From contig CANGJJ010000002.1 of the NCBI GenBank assembly GCA_947454485.1, positions 186,001 to 250,000 on the forward strand: a stretch of DNA of 64,000 nucleotides. Reading direction: 5' to 3'. The position numbers and the translations under genes were made by a program. Shown here piece by piece: positions 27,303-36,322 of the stretch; the first letter of the stretch is position 1, and every line of letters begins with the position of its first letter. The notes beneath the pieces are model-generated. The model had not been told where the DNA came from. It saw only the letters and a program-made list of their open reading frames with translations, and made no database searches. Origin of the DNA: Beijerinckiaceae bacterium. GTDB lineage: Bacteria; Pseudomonadota; Alphaproteobacteria; Rhizobiales; Beijerinckiaceae.

Positions 27303-27329
27303 AACCGGCGCCACAAGCGCCGGTTTTTT
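27303..27329 (+). terminator. Rho-independent terminator after the 46 aa membrane protein gene
   Basis: AACCGGCG at 27303-27310 pairs with CGCCGGTT at 27318-27325 around a seven-base loop. A run of six T residues follows. It also insulates the next unit from the LeuCD-like operon. Confidence 0.88.
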
Positions 27330-27402
27330 CGTGCCCGTCATTCAACGCAAACCCATTTTGGTTATTTAATAAACTGAACTCATATATTTAGCCCATAAAG
27401 GG

Positions 27403-27496
27403 CGACCGACCTCGAAGCGGTCGAGACGCAGGATTATTTTGGCCTGCACATTAAAAATCCAATCGCAGGACCGTCTCTGTGAGACAGGAGGCCTGC
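27403..27496 (+). promoter_or_regulatory. Structured leader of the barrel-protein/protease unit
   Basis: The leader holds short elements that can pair in alternative ways: CGACCG/CGGTCG (27403-27408 and 27418-27423), GAGAC-GCAGG (27423-27432), CCTGC (27443-27447), GCAGG (27465-27469), a tight GTCTC-TGT-GAGAC hairpin (27473-27485), the ribosome binding site AGGAGG (27486-27491) and a second CCTGC (27492-27496). Either CCTGC can pair with either GCAGG, so mutually exclusive folds near the ribosome binding site are possible. The elements are only five or six bases long, so this is a suggestion, not proof. Confidence 0.35.
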
Positions 27497-27502
27497 GCCG
27501 CC

Positions 27503-28120
27503 ATGTCCGGATTCATCTGTCGCAAAGACATATTCAAGAGCGCCCGCACGAAGCGGCGCCTTCAAGCTGTGTCTCTCTTGCTGATGGCTTGGATCATGCC
27601 CGCGCATGGCTACGACTTCGATCTTTTGTCCAACACAGCGCTGATTAGCGTGAAGGAGCGTCAGACCCTATCGACCTATGCGCAGCAACTGGGCGCGGGT
27701 GGATATGAACTCTCCGGCGGCAGCCCCGTCACTTTGACAAAATGGTATCAACGCCGAAATCCAGATGTCCATTTTGACTTTATGACGCAAGTTCTCCCGG
27801 GCGTCGGAATTCTGTGGGGCGTGTCGACTGGCGAATATGCTGCGAAATATATGATCGAGCCTGCGCTGAAGGCCGGCGTCATTCTGCAACACGCCTTCAG
27901 TCCAACAGCCGATATTTCATTTTCTTTCACCCAGCTCTTTCGAGGCCGTTTGAAAGAAAAACCCTGTGTCGCCGACTATGGCGACATCGGCGGTGTTCAG
28001 TCCGTCAACTGCCGCCTGGCCGCTTCCACGCTCGAACCGTCCGCAACTCTACAATATCTCGCCAATGTCCGCCCCCCAGACCACAGCTGGGTCGGGGTCC
28101 GGTTTAACCTACGTTATTGA
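27503..28120 (+). CDS. Exported protein of unknown function, possible outer-membrane barrel
   Basis: A 205-residue product. A basic start (CRKDIFKSARTKRRLQ) precedes a hydrophobic segment and a cleavage-like site at MPAHG, giving a mature protein starting YDFDLL. The rest has alternating polar and hydrophobic residues, with aromatic-ended stretches (HFDFMTQVLPG, ISFSFTQLFRGRL, SWVGVRFNLRY) and a terminal tyrosine, as expected for outer-membrane strands. Two cysteines (KPCVADYG and VNCRLA) could pair. I do not recognise the family. A GTG eight codons upstream is an alternative start, but AGGAGG sits well for this ATG. The protease gene begins ten bases after the stop, so the two form a unit. 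Confidence 0.7.
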   Translation: MSGFICRKDIFKSARTKRRLQAVSLLLMAWIMPAHGYDFDLLSNTALISVKERQTLSTYAQQLGAGGYELSGGSPVTLTKWYQRRNPDVHFDFMTQVLPGVGILWGVSTGEYAAKYMIEPALKAGVILQHAFSPTADISFSFTQLFRGRLKEKPCVADYGDIGGVQSVNCRLAASTLEPSATLQYLANVRPPDHSWVGVRFNLRY

Positions 28121-28130
28121 GGATGATGCC

Positions 28131-29018
28131 ATGAATTACGTTGCACGATTGGCCTGCGGATTCGGCTTGGTTTTGGCATCATCCGTGAGCGCGTCTGCGC
28201 AAACCTATTTCAACTGGATGAGCCCGGAGATCACGGGCGCATGGTCGCAAGGCTACAAAGGTCAAGGCGTCAACATCACAGTTGTCGATGACTTCAGCAG
28301 CAGGTCGCGATTTTACGGTAATTTCGGTGATGGCACACGATATATGCGCCATGGCGAATGGACCTATAAAGAAATTGGAATGCTCGCCCCCAGCGCCACA
28401 CTTCGTCAGGATGACTTCTCCACCAATGCGCAAGTCAAGCTCTATAGCGGCCTCAATGTTTTGAATATGAGCTATGGAATGTATGCGGCGGCCAATGTTT
28501 CGCTCACTCAATTGCGGTGGAGCGCACAGGAGTCCTCGATTATCAGCTATGCGAAAAATGGTACTGCCATCGCGGTCAAAGCTGCGGGCAATGATTCCGT
28601 TGCTGTGACCGGCGTCAATGCAGACGGAAAGAAAGACGTCTTGAATCTGGCATTGGTCGGCACAGCCTCGGCCATCTTCGTGGGCGCGCTTGATCGCAAC
28701 GGCACCACGACGAACAAGGCGCTGATTGCCTCTTATTCGAACTTTGCAGGAACTGACGCAGCTGTTCAAAACAAATTTCTGATGGTGGGTGTGCGCGGCG
28801 ACCTCACCAGTCTTTATGGGACATCTTTTGCTGCGCCCGTCGTCTCCGCATATGCGGCGGTGCTGGGCAGCAAATTCACCTCTGCCACCGCAACGCAAAT
28901 TACCAATCAGCTGCTGAACACCGCCCGACAAGATACGGTTGCCAATTACAACATAGCCATTCACGGCCGTGGTGAAGCCAGTATCGCGCGCGCGCTTGCG
29001 CCGACATCGATCAGATAG
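28131..29018 (+). CDS. Small exported subtilisin-like serine protease (S8 family)
   Basis: A 295-residue protein with a signal peptide (ARLACGFGLVLASSVSASAQ) and a compact subtilisin fold. The likely catalytic triad is Asp53 (NITVVDDF), His74 (RHGEWTYKEIGMLAPSA) and Ser232 (LYGTSFAAP), with the oxyanion Asn154 in AAGND. The Asp motif lacks the usual DTG or DSG, and the His motif is HGEW where most have HGTH. There is no propeptide-like domain of normal size between the signal and the catalytic core. It is co-transcribed with the barrel-like protein. Periplasmic or surface action is inferred from the signal. Its 3' end is 22 bases from the 3' end of tRNA-Ala. Confidence 0.85.
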   Translation: MNYVARLACGFGLVLASSVSASAQTYFNWMSPEITGAWSQGYKGQGVNITVVDDFSSRSRFYGNFGDGTRYMRHGEWTYKEIGMLAPSATLRQDDFSTNAQVKLYSGLNVLNMSYGMYAAANVSLTQLRWSAQESSIISYAKNGTAIAVKAAGNDSVAVTGVNADGKKDVLNLALVGTASAIFVGALDRNGTTTNKALIASYSNFAGTDAAVQNKFLMVGVRGDLTSLYGTSFAAPVVSAYAAVLGSKFTSATATQITNQLLNTARQDTVANYNIAIHGRGEASIARALAPTSIR

Positions 29019-29040
29019 GCTTGAGGTTGCGAGGATTTGC

Positions 29041-29116
29041 TGGTGGAGCTGATGAGATTCGAACTCACGACCTCTGCAGTGCGATTGCAGCGCTCTCCCA
29101 TCTGAGCTACAGCCCC
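29041..29116 (-). tRNA. tRNA-Ala (anticodon CGC)
   Basis: The minus strand reads as a complete 76-base cloverleaf. The acceptor stem is GGGGCTG/CAGCTCC with a G3:U70 pair, the main alanine identity element. The D-arm is GCTCAGATGGGAGAGC, the anticodon arm CTGCA-ATCGCAC-TGCAG gives anticodon CGC for codon GCG, and the T-arm contains GTTCGAATC. CCA is encoded. The 3' end faces the subtilisin unit, the usual side for integration events, but no integrase or repeated 3' end was found. Confidence 0.96.
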
Positions 29117-29226
29117 AGCGAGCGCGTGTTTACAAGGGCGGCCCGCCGACTGTCAACGCAAATCGGGTACCAGTTGCAGCGGGTCACGCGCCCCGGTACA
29201 TCTAGGCAGCAAGCCGGGAGAACCTG

Positions 29227-29523
29227 ATGCAAGCCCTTCTCGACGTGATCCTTATTGTTCTTGAACTTTTTACTTGGGCAATCGTGGCCGTCGCCGTTTT
29301 GTCCTGGCTGGTCAGCTTCGATATTCTGAACTTGCACAACAGCGCCGTGCGTTCGATCTGGAACGGCCTCAATGCTTTGGTCGAGCCGCCGCTCCGCCCC
29401 ATTCGCCGCTTTGTGCCGATGTTGGGGGGGCTCGATATTTCGCCCCTCATCCTGTTGCTCATCATCTACTTCATCGAGCGAGTGATCAAATATAATATCT
29501 ACCCCTATGTCGTCGGCTACTGA
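29227..29523 (+). CDS. yggT: YggT family inner-membrane protein
   Basis: A 98-residue protein with two membrane segments (about residues 8-30 and 70-90) linked by the conserved LNALVEPPLRPIRRFVPMLGGLDISPL. YggT (Ycf19-related) proteins are linked with osmotic tolerance in some bacteria and with cell-division or membrane organisation in others; the precise role is not settled. The gene has GGGAGA as ribosome binding site. Its 3' end overlaps the next gene by 17 bases, the common yggT-yggU pairing. Confidence 0.93.
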   Translation: MQALLDVILIVLELFTWAIVAVAVLSWLVSFDILNLHNSAVRSIWNGLNALVEPPLRPIRRFVPMLGGLDISPLILLLIIYFIERVIKYNIYPYVVGY

Positions 29524-29827
29524 GGCCTTCTGGCGTCTGGATGGGGCAGATATTCTGCTCAGCCTGCGTCTGACGCCAAAGTCCTCACGCGATGGACTGG
29601 AGGGGCCAGAGAGTCTCTCTGATGGCAGGGTGGTGTTGAAAGCGCGCGTACGTGCCGTGCCCGAAGATGGCAAGGCCAATGAGGCTCTGCTCAAACTTCT
29701 CGCCAAAGCGATTGGCTGCCCGCGCAGCCACCTCAGTCTTGAGAGCGGGGCGACAAGCCGCATCAAAGTCGTGCGCGTCACAAAGGCGCGATCTGACCTG
29801 CCCACCCTGCTGGCGGCGTCAAAATAA
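29507..29827 (+). CDS. yggU: DUF167 family protein (YggU)
   Basis: A 106-residue protein with the DUF167 signature RLTPKSSRDGLEG, then VLKARVRAVPEDGKANEALLKLLAKAIG and SHLSLESGATSRIKVVRV. The family is small and basic, with a fold resembling nucleic-acid-related proteins, and has no proven function. It overlaps yggT and is translated with it. Confidence 0.92.
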   Translation: MSSATEAFWRLDGADILLSLRLTPKSSRDGLEGPESLSDGRVVLKARVRAVPEDGKANEALLKLLAKAIGCPRSHLSLESGATSRIKVVRVTKARSDLPTLLAASK

Positions 29828-29896
29828 GTAACAAACTGCGTTGCTTTTCCGTTTCGGAATCTTACACTCCCTGTCTCCGACACTCGGGAGTTTTCC

Positions 29897-30409
29897 ATGA
29901 CGAAACCAGCTTTTCTATCGCTTTGCGCCGCAGCCCTTTTGCTCAGCGGCACCGCCGCCATGGCCCAAACTGCCAAAGCCGATCTGATCGACAATAAGGG
30001 GCAGGATGCAGGCAAGGCAGAGTTCAGCCAGACTCCCGCCGGCGTTCTCATTCGCCTGTCGGTCAAGGCCGCGCCCGGCGAGCGCGCCTTCCATATCCAT
30101 GGCATTGGCAAATGCGAGGGCAATTTCACCAGTGCTGGTCCCCATTTCAATCCCGGCACCAAGAAGCACGGCCTGCATAGCGCAGAGGGCCACCATGCGG
30201 GCGACATGCCCAATCTCATCGTGCCAGCGTCTGGCGCTTTGACAGCTGAAGTGCTGAACAAGGATGTGACCCTTGAGAAGGGCAAGGCCAATTCGCTCAT
30301 TCGCGAAGGCGGCACCGCCATTGTCATTCATGACGGCAAGGATGATTACAAAACTGATCCGGCGGGCGATGCTGGTGGCCGCATCATCTGCGGCGTGATC
30401 AGCGAATAA
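29897..30409 (+). CDS. sodC: Periplasmic Cu/Zn superoxide dismutase
   Basis: Converts superoxide to oxygen and hydrogen peroxide in the periplasm. The 170-residue precursor has a signal peptide (SLCAAALLLSGTAAMAQ). Metal ligands are visible: His66 and His68 (FHIHG), bridging His83 (GPHFNPG), His91, a further His in EGHHAGD, Asp103, and the late His in IVIHDGKDDY. The two conserved cysteines (GKCEG and IICGV) can form the structural disulfide. A good Shine-Dalgarno (CGGGAG) is present. The stop codon abuts the stop of the convergent esterase gene. Confidence 0.95.
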   Translation: MTKPAFLSLCAAALLLSGTAAMAQTAKADLIDNKGQDAGKAEFSQTPAGVLIRLSVKAAPGERAFHIHGIGKCEGNFTSAGPHFNPGTKKHGLHSAEGHHAGDMPNLIVPASGALTAEVLNKDVTLEKGKANSLIREGGTAIVIHDGKDDYKTDPAGDAGGRIICGVISE

Positions 30410-31306
30410 TCATTTTTCTGCGCGTCGCACGAAGTCTGCGATGAGGCGCGATATATTCACATCACGGTTCTGCGCGCCCACGACCTGACCACGGTCAGCG
30501 CGCGCAGGACGACCCGGCAAAGTATGCCCGCCGCCCTCAACGCGCACGAGCTCCAAGGGACGTGCGCAATCCACGCCATATTCAACAACGACGCGCGAGC
30601 CATCAGCACGATCACGATCTGCGAGATCTTGGCGTTGGCGTTGTGGCTTGCATTGATTGGCCTGCGCAAAAGGCATCAGGCTCGCCTCAGCCGACACAAT
30701 ATCATCTTTGTAATTGTCGAGTTGTGCTGTGCCGCCACCAAATGGAACGAGTGGATTGGCAGTGCCATTCATCAACAAAGCCGCCATGGGTGCGGGCTTG
30801 CAATTGGCTGCCAATTTCGCTGGCATGGCCGCAATCAAAGCCCCCACACCGGCGATGTAATCTGCGCCAGAACAAGCAATGCGCAGCGCCAACATACCGC
30901 CTGTCGAGGTCCCCATCAAAAAGATGCGACGCGGATCTGCAATGCGGCTGGCAATCAAACGATCTGCGAGGGCGCGCAAAAAGGCTGTATCATCAGGCCC
31001 CGCCTCGCCCGTCACATTCCAGCGGCCATTCACCGCTTCAGGATAGACAACAACAACGCCTGCACTGCGCACGACATCATCAAGGCCGAGATTATTTTGA
31101 ATGCGTCGCGCCGAACCATTGTTGGCACCATGCAGCACAATGACGACCGTGCGTGGCGAGCGCTTGAAACGCTCCGGCTCAACGACAATGGCGCTACGCG
31201 CTTGCCCGCCGATCTCAAACTGCACACGTCCACTCACCGCAAGCGCAGGCTTGGCGGGCAGGACGGCTACAGCAAGAAGAGTGATGACAAGAAAAAGCTG
31301 GCGCAT
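30410..31306 (-). CDS. Exported PHB-depolymerase/LpqC-like esterase
   Basis: A 298-residue alpha/beta hydrolase. A signal peptide (RQLFLVITLLAVAVLPAKPALA) precedes the fold. The HGANNG oxyanion region, the nucleophile elbow MGTSTGGML, and the late histidine in GGGHTLPGR fit the polyhydroxybutyrate depolymerase/feruloyl esterase (LpqC) family. Four or more cysteines in the mature part suggest disulfides in the periplasm. The substrate could be an ester of a hydroxy acid or an aromatic. The frame is open 37 codons further, but the Met at 31306 starts the signal peptide. Confidence 0.86.
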   Translation of the reverse strand: MRQLFLVITLLAVAVLPAKPALAVSGRVQFEIGGQARSAIVVEPERFKRSPRTVVIVLHGANNGSARRIQNNLGLDDVVRSAGVVVVYPEAVNGRWNVTGEAGPDDTAFLRALADRLIASRIADPRRIFLMGTSTGGMLALRIACSGADYIAGVGALIAAMPAKLAANCKPAPMAALLMNGTANPLVPFGGGTAQLDNYKDDIVSAEASLMPFAQANQCKPQRQRQDLADRDRADGSRVVVEYGVDCARPLELVRVEGGGHTLPGRPARADRGQVVGAQNRDVNISRLIADFVRRAEK

Positions 31307-31416
31307 AGTCTTGGCCAATCGCAGAGGACTACCTGAGCGGTAGCATCCTCTTTTTTGGCTATGCCAGCAACCGGGAACTGGGCTGGCGCGCCGCTCGCGC
31401 ACCAGCCGAAGTCTCA

Positions 31417-31758
31417 TCAGTTCTGTTCAGGCTGCTTGCAGGCAATGCCCTGTTCGTTGAGATGGCTCGTCAATTCGCCCGACTGGAACATCTCGCGGAT
31501 GATGTCGCAGCCACCGACGAATTCGCCCTTCACATAGAGCTGGGGAATGGTCGGCCAGTTGGCGAAGTCCTTGATGCCCTGACGGATCTCGTCATTGGCA
31601 AGAACATTGATGCCCTTATAGGGAACGCCGAGATAGTCGAGGATCTGCACGACCTGACCGGAGAAGCCGCACATGGGCATCTGCGGTGTGCCCTTCATGA
31701 AAAGCACGATGTCGTTGCTGGTGACTTCCTGGCGGATTTCGTCCTGAATACTGGCCAT
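31417..31758 (-). CDS. grxD: Monothiol glutaredoxin, Grx4 type
   Basis: A 113-residue monothiol glutaredoxin with the signature MCGFSG (Cys30), followed by FANWPTIPQLYVKGEFVGGCDI. With glutathione and BolA proteins it carries and hands over [2Fe-2S] clusters. AGGAAC lies seven bases before the ATG. It follows bolA by 91 bp on the same strand, a pairing that matches the physical partnership of the proteins. Confidence 0.96.
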   Translation of the reverse strand: MASIQDEIRQEVTSNDIVLFMKGTPQMPMCGFSGQVVQILDYLGVPYKGINVLANDEIRQGIKDFANWPTIPQLYVKGEFVGGCDIIREMFQSGELTSHLNEQGIACKQPEQN

Positions 31759-31849
31759 GCGAATGTTCCTTTCGAGCCGCAGGTCAAGAGTGCGGCTTGG
31801 GGTCAAATATAGCGAGCCGGGCGCGCCCTGCCCAGATGTCAGTGCACTG

Positions 31850-32083
31850 TCAGGCTGGCGGGGAGGTCTGCAGCGCCAGCGCATGCAGATCCCCGCCCAT
31901 CTGGCCCTTCAGGGCCGCATAGACGATCTGATGCTGCTGCACACGGGTCTTGCCCCGGAAGGCCTCCGAGACGACGCGCGCGCCGTAATGATCGCCATCG
32001 CCGGCCAGATCGGTGATCTCGACAATGGCATCCGGCAGCGCGTCCTTGATCAGTCGCTCGATCTCACTTGCTTGCATCGCCAT
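31850..32083 (-). CDS. bolA: BolA family iron-sulfur partner protein
   Basis: A 77-residue BolA-fold protein (EIERLIKDALPDAIVEITDLAGDGDHYGARVVSEAFRG, quoted in parts: EIERLIKDALPDA, GDGDHYGARVVS, RVQQHQIVYAAL). The conserved late histidine in QHQIVYAAL and the loop histidine in GDHYG are the usual cluster ligands with monothiol glutaredoxins. It belongs to the short IbaG/BolA2 type. AGGAAAGGG precedes the ATG. It sits between a 66-residue gene and grxD in one string. Confidence 0.94.
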   Translation of the reverse strand: MAMQASEIERLIKDALPDAIVEITDLAGDGDHYGARVVSEAFRGKTRVQQHQIVYAALKGQMGGDLHALALQTSPPA

Positions 32084-32100
32084 CTGCGACCCTTTCCTGT

Positions 32101-32301
32101 TCAGGCAGGCGGCGCGGCCAAAGCCGCTGCTGCTGCTTCAATTCGTGCCACGATCTCGGTGGCGGCCTCTGTGCAGGGCAGAGTGACCCCGCCTGCAAGG
32201 ACGATCGTGCATTTCTCACGATCGGTATATTGAACCGCCAACACATCATTGGCGCGCACGAAATTAGGCCCTGCAAGAGCCTTCACTTGAATGAAAATCA
32301 T
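32101..32301 (-). CDS. Conserved small protein between purL and bolA, unknown function
   Basis: A 66-residue protein with two or three beta strands (MIFIQVKALAG, ANDVLAVQYTD, CTIVLAGGVTLPC) and an alanine-rich C-terminal helix (about 45-66). The strand pattern, a short beta sheet with a turn at GGV, reminds me of FlbD-like or small SH3-like folds, but I see no proof. Two cysteines are nine residues apart. It starts nine bases after the purL stop with no strong Shine-Dalgarno, so translation is probably coupled to purL. The same slot between purL and bolA is occupied in related genomes as far as I recall. Confidence 0.75.
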   Translation of the reverse strand: MIFIQVKALAGPNFVRANDVLAVQYTDREKCTIVLAGGVTLPCTEAATEIVARIEAAAAALAAPPA

Positions 32302-32310
32302 TGGGAAAAA

Positions 32311-34509
32311 TCACTTGCTGGAGGACATATAGACCGGCAGCCAATCCTCATGTGCGTGAACCAGCTCCGCAATGGAGATGGGGGCTTCACCGGCAAGGTT
32401 CAATGTATCCCCGCCCGTCTTTCCGATGCGCGTGACAGGCACACCTGCGGCGCGGGCAGCTGATTCAATCTCGCCCGCCTTGGCGCTCGTCGCCGTCACG
32501 ACATAGCGCGCCTGATCTTCACCAAAGAGGAAGCCATGATCGCCGCTGACAGAAAGCGTCGCGCCGATCTTGCCGGCCATCGCCATTTCAGCCAGTGCAA
32601 CGGCCAAACCACCATCCGACAGATCATGCACAGCCGTGACATGGCCCGCATGAATGAGACCACGAACGAAATCGCCATTGCGGCGCTCAGCGGTCAAATC
32701 AACCGGCGGCGGTGCACCTTCTTCGCGCCCGCAGATCTGCCACAGATACATGGACTGACCGAGCCAGCCCTGCGTCTCACCAATGAGCAAGATCTCTTCG
32801 CCAGCCGCTTTGAACGACAGGCTCGCAGCTTTGCTCACATCATCAATCTTGCCCACGCCGCCGATGGATGGGGTCGGCAAAATGCCACGCCCCTGTGTCT
32901 CATTGTAGAGCGAGACATTGCCCGACACGATGGGGAAGTCGAGCGCGCGCGCTGCATCACCAATGCCTTCAAGGCAGCCAACGAACTGGCCCATATATTC
33001 AGGCTTTTCGGGATTGCCGAAGTTGAGATTGTCGGTGAGTGCGAGCGGCAGAGCGCCCACGGCCGTAATATTGCGCCAAGCTTCGGCAACAGCCTGACGG
33101 CCACCTTGCACAGGATCAGCCTCGCAATAGCGCTGCGTCACATCAGTGCACATGGCCAGACCCACAGGCCCATCACCAATGCGCACAACGGCCGCATCGC
33201 CGCCGGGCTGCTGCACGGTGTTGCCGAGAATGAGATGGTCATATTGCTCCCAGACCCAGCGCTTTGAGCACAGATCCGGCGAGCCGATCAATTGCACCAG
33301 CGCCGCAGCATGGTTCATGGGCGGCTTCACATCACCCGTCGCAATGACGGGCTTGGCCGGCGTCTTCACATGCGGACGATCATAGAGCGGGGCTTCGTCG
33401 CCCAGTTCCATGATGGGCAGATCCGCTTTGATCTCGCCCTGATGTTTCACGACAAAGCGCAGCGTATCCGTGGTCTTGCCAACGATGGCGAAGTCGAGAC
33501 CCCATTTGCGGAACACAGCTTCGGCTTCCGCCTCTTTCGCCGGATCGAGCACCATGAGCATACGCTCCTGACTCTCCGACAGCATCATCTCATAAGCGCT
33601 CATGCCCTCTTCGCGGCACGGCACGGAATCAAGATCAAGCTCGATACCCAGATTGCCCTTCGCGCCCATTTCAACGGCCGAAGATGTGAGGCCCGCAGCG
33701 CCCATATCCTGAATGGCGATGACGCAACCCTTGGCCATGATCTCGAGACAGGCTTCGAGCAAAAGTTTTTCAGAGAAGGGATCGCCAACCTGCACGGTGG
33801 GGCGCTTCTCTTCCGCATTGGCCTCAAACGAGGCAGACGCCATAGTCGCGCCGTGAATACCGTCGCGGCCCGTCTTGGAGCCCAGATACACAATCGGGCG
33901 ACCAACGCCGGTTGCCTTGGCGTAGAAAATGGAATCGGCTTTGGCGATACCAACAGCCATCGCATTGACGAGAATATTGCCGTCATAGCGCGTGTGGAAA
34001 TTCACCGAGCCGCCAACCGTGGGCACGCCGAAAGAATTGCCATAGCCACCAATGCCCGCCACGACACCCGACACGAGATGGCGTGTCTTGGGATGGTCAG
34101 GCGCCCCAAAGCGCAGCAGATTCAAACAAGCAATCGGACGCGCGCCCATGGTGAACACATCGCGCAGAATGCCGCCGACACCCGTGCCCGCGCCCTGATA
34201 AGGCTCGATGAATGACGGGTGATTGTGGCTCTCCATTTTGAAGACGCAGGCGAGCCCATCGCCAATATCAATCACGCCCGCATTTTCGCCCGGACCCTGA
34301 ATGACCCATGGTGCTTTGGTCGGCAGTTTGCGCAAATGCAGACGCGAGCTTTTGTACGAACAATGCTCATTCCACATGGCCGAGAAAATACCCAGCTCCG
34401 TGAAGGTCGGCTCGCGGCCAATCAACTTCAGGATGCGCTGATATTCATCGGGCTTGAGGCCGTGTTCGGCAACCAAGTCCGGGGTGATCTGGGGTTCGGT
34501 GCGAGCCAA
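32311..34509 (-). CDS. purL: Phosphoribosylformylglycinamidine synthase subunit PurL
   Basis: The 732-residue synthetase subunit of the PurSQL complex, fourth step of purine synthesis, using ATP and ammonia from PurQ. The body starts [19 protein letters not shown], with [25 protein letters not shown], the ATP-site stretches GPGENAGV and MESHNHPS, and [19 protein letters not shown]. The start codon is TTG at 34509, with GAGAGG eight bases upstream. No ATG lies in the right place, and family alignment from memory supports this position. Length is that of the small (bacterial) PurL, consistent with separate purS and purQ upstream. Confidence 0.96.
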   Translation of the reverse strand: MARTEPQITPDLVAEHGLKPDEYQRILKLIGREPTFTELGIFSAMWNEHCSYKSSRLHLRKLPTKAPWVIQGPGENAGVIDIGDGLACVFKMESHNHPSFIEPYQGAGTGVGGILRDVFTMGARPIACLNLLRFGAPDHPKTRHLVSGVVAGIGGYGNSFGVPTVGGSVNFHTRYDGNILVNAMAVGIAKADSIFYAKATGVGRPIVYLGSKTGRDGIHGATMASASFEANAEEKRPTVQVGDPFSEKLLLEACLEIMAKGCVIAIQDMGAAGLTSSAVEMGAKGNLGIELDLDSVPCREEGMSAYEMMLSESQERMLMVLDPAKEAEAEAVFRKWGLDFAIVGKTTDTLRFVVKHQGEIKADLPIMELGDEAPLYDRPHVKTPAKPVIATGDVKPPMNHAAALVQLIGSPDLCSKRWVWEQYDHLILGNTVQQPGGDAAVVRIGDGPVGLAMCTDVTQRYCEADPVQGGRQAVAEAWRNITAVGALPLALTDNLNFGNPEKPEYMGQFVGCLEGIGDAARALDFPIVSGNVSLYNETQGRGILPTPSIGGVGKIDDVSKAASLSFKAAGEEILLIGETQGWLGQSMYLWQICGREEGAPPPVDLTAERRNGDFVRGLIHAGHVTAVHDLSDGGLAVALAEMAMAGKIGATLSVSGDHGFLFGEDQARYVVTATSAKAGEIESAARAAGVPVTRIGKTGGDTLNLAGEAPISIAELVHAHEDWLPVYMSSSK

Positions 34510-34554
34510 GGCTAGGGGCCTCTCGTGTAAGACAAGCGAAAGATGACCAATGGA

Positions 34555-35253
34555 TCAGGCGGCGCTTTTGAACTGCGCCATGCTGTCGAACAGGCCGCGC
34601 CCGTCGATGCCACCGATCAAGGGGTCAATCAGATTTTCAGGATGCGGCATCATGCCAAGCACATTGAGCTTGTCAGAATAGATGCCGGCAATGTCGTTGC
34701 GCGAACCATTGGGATTGGCCAAGCCGCCCACCACGCCCTTGTCATCGCAATAGCGGAAGGCAACGCGGCCCTCGCCTTCAAGGCGCTTCAAAGTCTCATC
34801 ATCACAAACATAATTGCCTTCGCCATGGGCGATGCAAACTTTGATGATCTGACCTTGCTGATAGGATTGCGTGAAAGACGTATCTGCACGCTCGACTTTG
34901 AGATTCTGCATCTTGCAGATGAAGCGCAGATCGCGATTGCGCATCAACACACCCGGCAGCAAACCGCTTTCGCACAAAATCTGGAAGCCGTTGCAGATGC
35001 CGATCACAAGACCGCCGCGCTCTGCATGTTTGCGCACGGCGTCCATAATATTGGCGCGGCCCGCAATGGCGCCGCAGCGCAGATAATCGCCATAGCTGAA
35101 ACCGCCGGGCACCAGAACGAGGTCTGTGCCAGCAGGCAGATCATGATCGGCATGCCACACCAAGTTCGGCTTTTTGCCGGTAGCTTGTTGCAGCGCGCGC
35201 ATCGCGTCAGTTTCGCGATTGAGGCCGGGGAAGAGCAGGACAGCGGCGTTCAT
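34555..35253 (-). CDS. purQ: Phosphoribosylformylglycinamidine synthase subunit PurQ
   Basis: The 232-residue glutaminase subunit that supplies ammonia to PurL. It has the class I amidotransferase core: [16 protein letters not shown], the oxyanion stretch [17 protein letters not shown], the nucleophile cysteine in [13 protein letters not shown], and the late histidine in CIAHGEGNY. The ATG at 35253 is preferred over an in-frame TTG two codons earlier because of spacing to GAAGG. Ten bases separate it from purS. Confidence 0.96.
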   Translation of the reverse strand: MNAAVLLFPGLNRETDAMRALQQATGKKPNLVWHADHDLPAGTDLVLVPGGFSYGDYLRCGAIAGRANIMDAVRKHAERGGLVIGICNGFQILCESGLLPGVLMRNRDLRFICKMQNLKVERADTSFTQSYQQGQIIKVCIAHGEGNYVCDDETLKRLEGEGRVAFRYCDDKGVVGGLANPNGSRNDIAGIYSDKLNVLGMMPHPENLIDPLIGGIDGRGLFDSMAQFKSAA

Positions 35254-35263
35254 GAGCAAGCCT

Positions 35264-35503
35264 TCAGAGAATCTCGACGCGATAATTTTCGACGACCAGA
35301 TTGGCGAGCAATTTCTCGCAAGCCGTCTTCAGCATCGCTTCAGCGCGGGCGCGATCTGTTGTCTCGAGTTCAATGTCGAAGATCTTGCCTTGGCGCACAC
35401 TGGAGACGCCCTCGACCTCGAGCGAGCGCAAAGCCCCTTCGATGGCCTTGCCTTGAGGATCCAGCACGCCGTTCTTCAAGGTGACAATCACGCGGGCTTT
35501 CAT
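35264..35503 (-). CDS. purS: Phosphoribosylformylglycinamidine synthase subunit PurS
   Basis: The 79-residue bridging subunit needed to dock PurQ on PurL. It shows the short family pattern [23 protein letters not shown] then [11 protein letters not shown] and a C-terminal helix [18 protein letters not shown]. The gene lies between purC and purQ as in most alphaproteobacteria. Confidence 0.95.
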   Translation of the reverse strand: MKARVIVTLKNGVLDPQGKAIEGALRSLEVEGVSSVRQGKIFDIELETTDRARAEAMLKTACEKLLANLVVENYRVEIL

Positions 35504-35557
35504 AGTGCTTCTCTTCCGAAAGTCTGAATGGGAGAGGGCGGCCGTAGCCGCCCTGAA

Positions 35558-36322
35558 TTACTGAACGAGCTTGGGGCCACCAGAGCGCGGCGGCTCGCCT
35601 TCTTGCATGATGCCAAGACGGCGCGCGACTTCTGAATAGGCCTCAACAAGGCCACCCATGTCGCGGCGGAAACGATCTTTGTCGAGCTTGTCGTTCGACT
35701 TAATGTCCCACAGACGGCAGCTGTCGGGCGAGATCTCATCAGCCACGACAATGCGCATCAGATCGCCTTCCCACAAACGACCGCATTCCATTTTGAAATC
35801 GACAAGACGAATGCCGACACCAAGGAACAGGCCGCACAGGAAATCGTTGACGCGAATGGCGAGTGCCATGATGTCGTCGATCTCTTGCGGGGTCGCCCAA
35901 CCAAAAGCAGTGATATGCTCTTCTGACACCATCGGGTCATTGAGCGCATCATTCTTGTAATAGAATTCGATGATCGAGCGCGGCAGTTGCTTGCCCTCCT
36001 CGATACCAAGGCGCGTGGAGAGAGAGCCCGCAGCGACATTGCGCACCACAACTTCAAGCGGCACGATCTCAACTTCGCGGATCAGCTGCTCGCGCATATT
36101 GAGGCGGCGAATGAAATGCGTGGGCACGCCAATGTCATTGAGGTGCTGGAACACGAATTCGGAAATTCGGTTATTCAGCACGCCCTTGCCGTCGATGACT
36201 TCATGCTTTTTGGCATTGAAGGCGGTGGCGTCATCCTTGAAGTGCTGAATGAGGGTGCCCGGCTCTGGACCTTCATAAAGGACCTTGGCCTTGCCTTCGT
36301 AAATGCGACGACGGCGGTTCAT
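35558..36322 (-). CDS. purC: Phosphoribosylaminoimidazole-succinocarboxamide synthase (SAICAR synthase)
   Basis: Joins CAIR and aspartate using ATP in purine synthesis. The 254-residue product begins [20 protein letters not shown], the usual start of the alphaproteobacterial enzyme. It contains [13 protein letters not shown], the [13 protein letters not shown] motif, [11 protein letters not shown] and [12 protein letters not shown]. The frame stays open 76 codons upstream, and an ATG ten codons earlier (36352) is a weak alternative. It is first in the purC-S-Q-L string. Confidence 0.95.
   Translation of the reverse strand: MNRRRRIYEGKAKVLYEGPEPGTLIQHFKDDATAFNAKKHEVIDGKGVLNNRISEFVFQHLNDIGVPTHFIRRLNMREQLIREVEIVPLEVVVRNVAAGSLSTRLGIEEGKQLPRSIIEFYYKNDALNDPMVSEEHITAFGWATPQEIDDIMALAIRVNDFLCGLFLGVGIRLVDFKMECGRLWEGDLMRIVVADEISPDSCRLWDIKSNDKLDKDRFRRDMGGLVEAYSEVARRLGIMQEGEPPRSGGPKLVQ

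Noticed and set aside
27330-29116. A genomic island integrated at tRNA-Ala
   Set aside because: No integrase gene and no second copy of the tRNA 3' end could be found near the other edge. Only the position and the composition of the upstream region hint at transfer.
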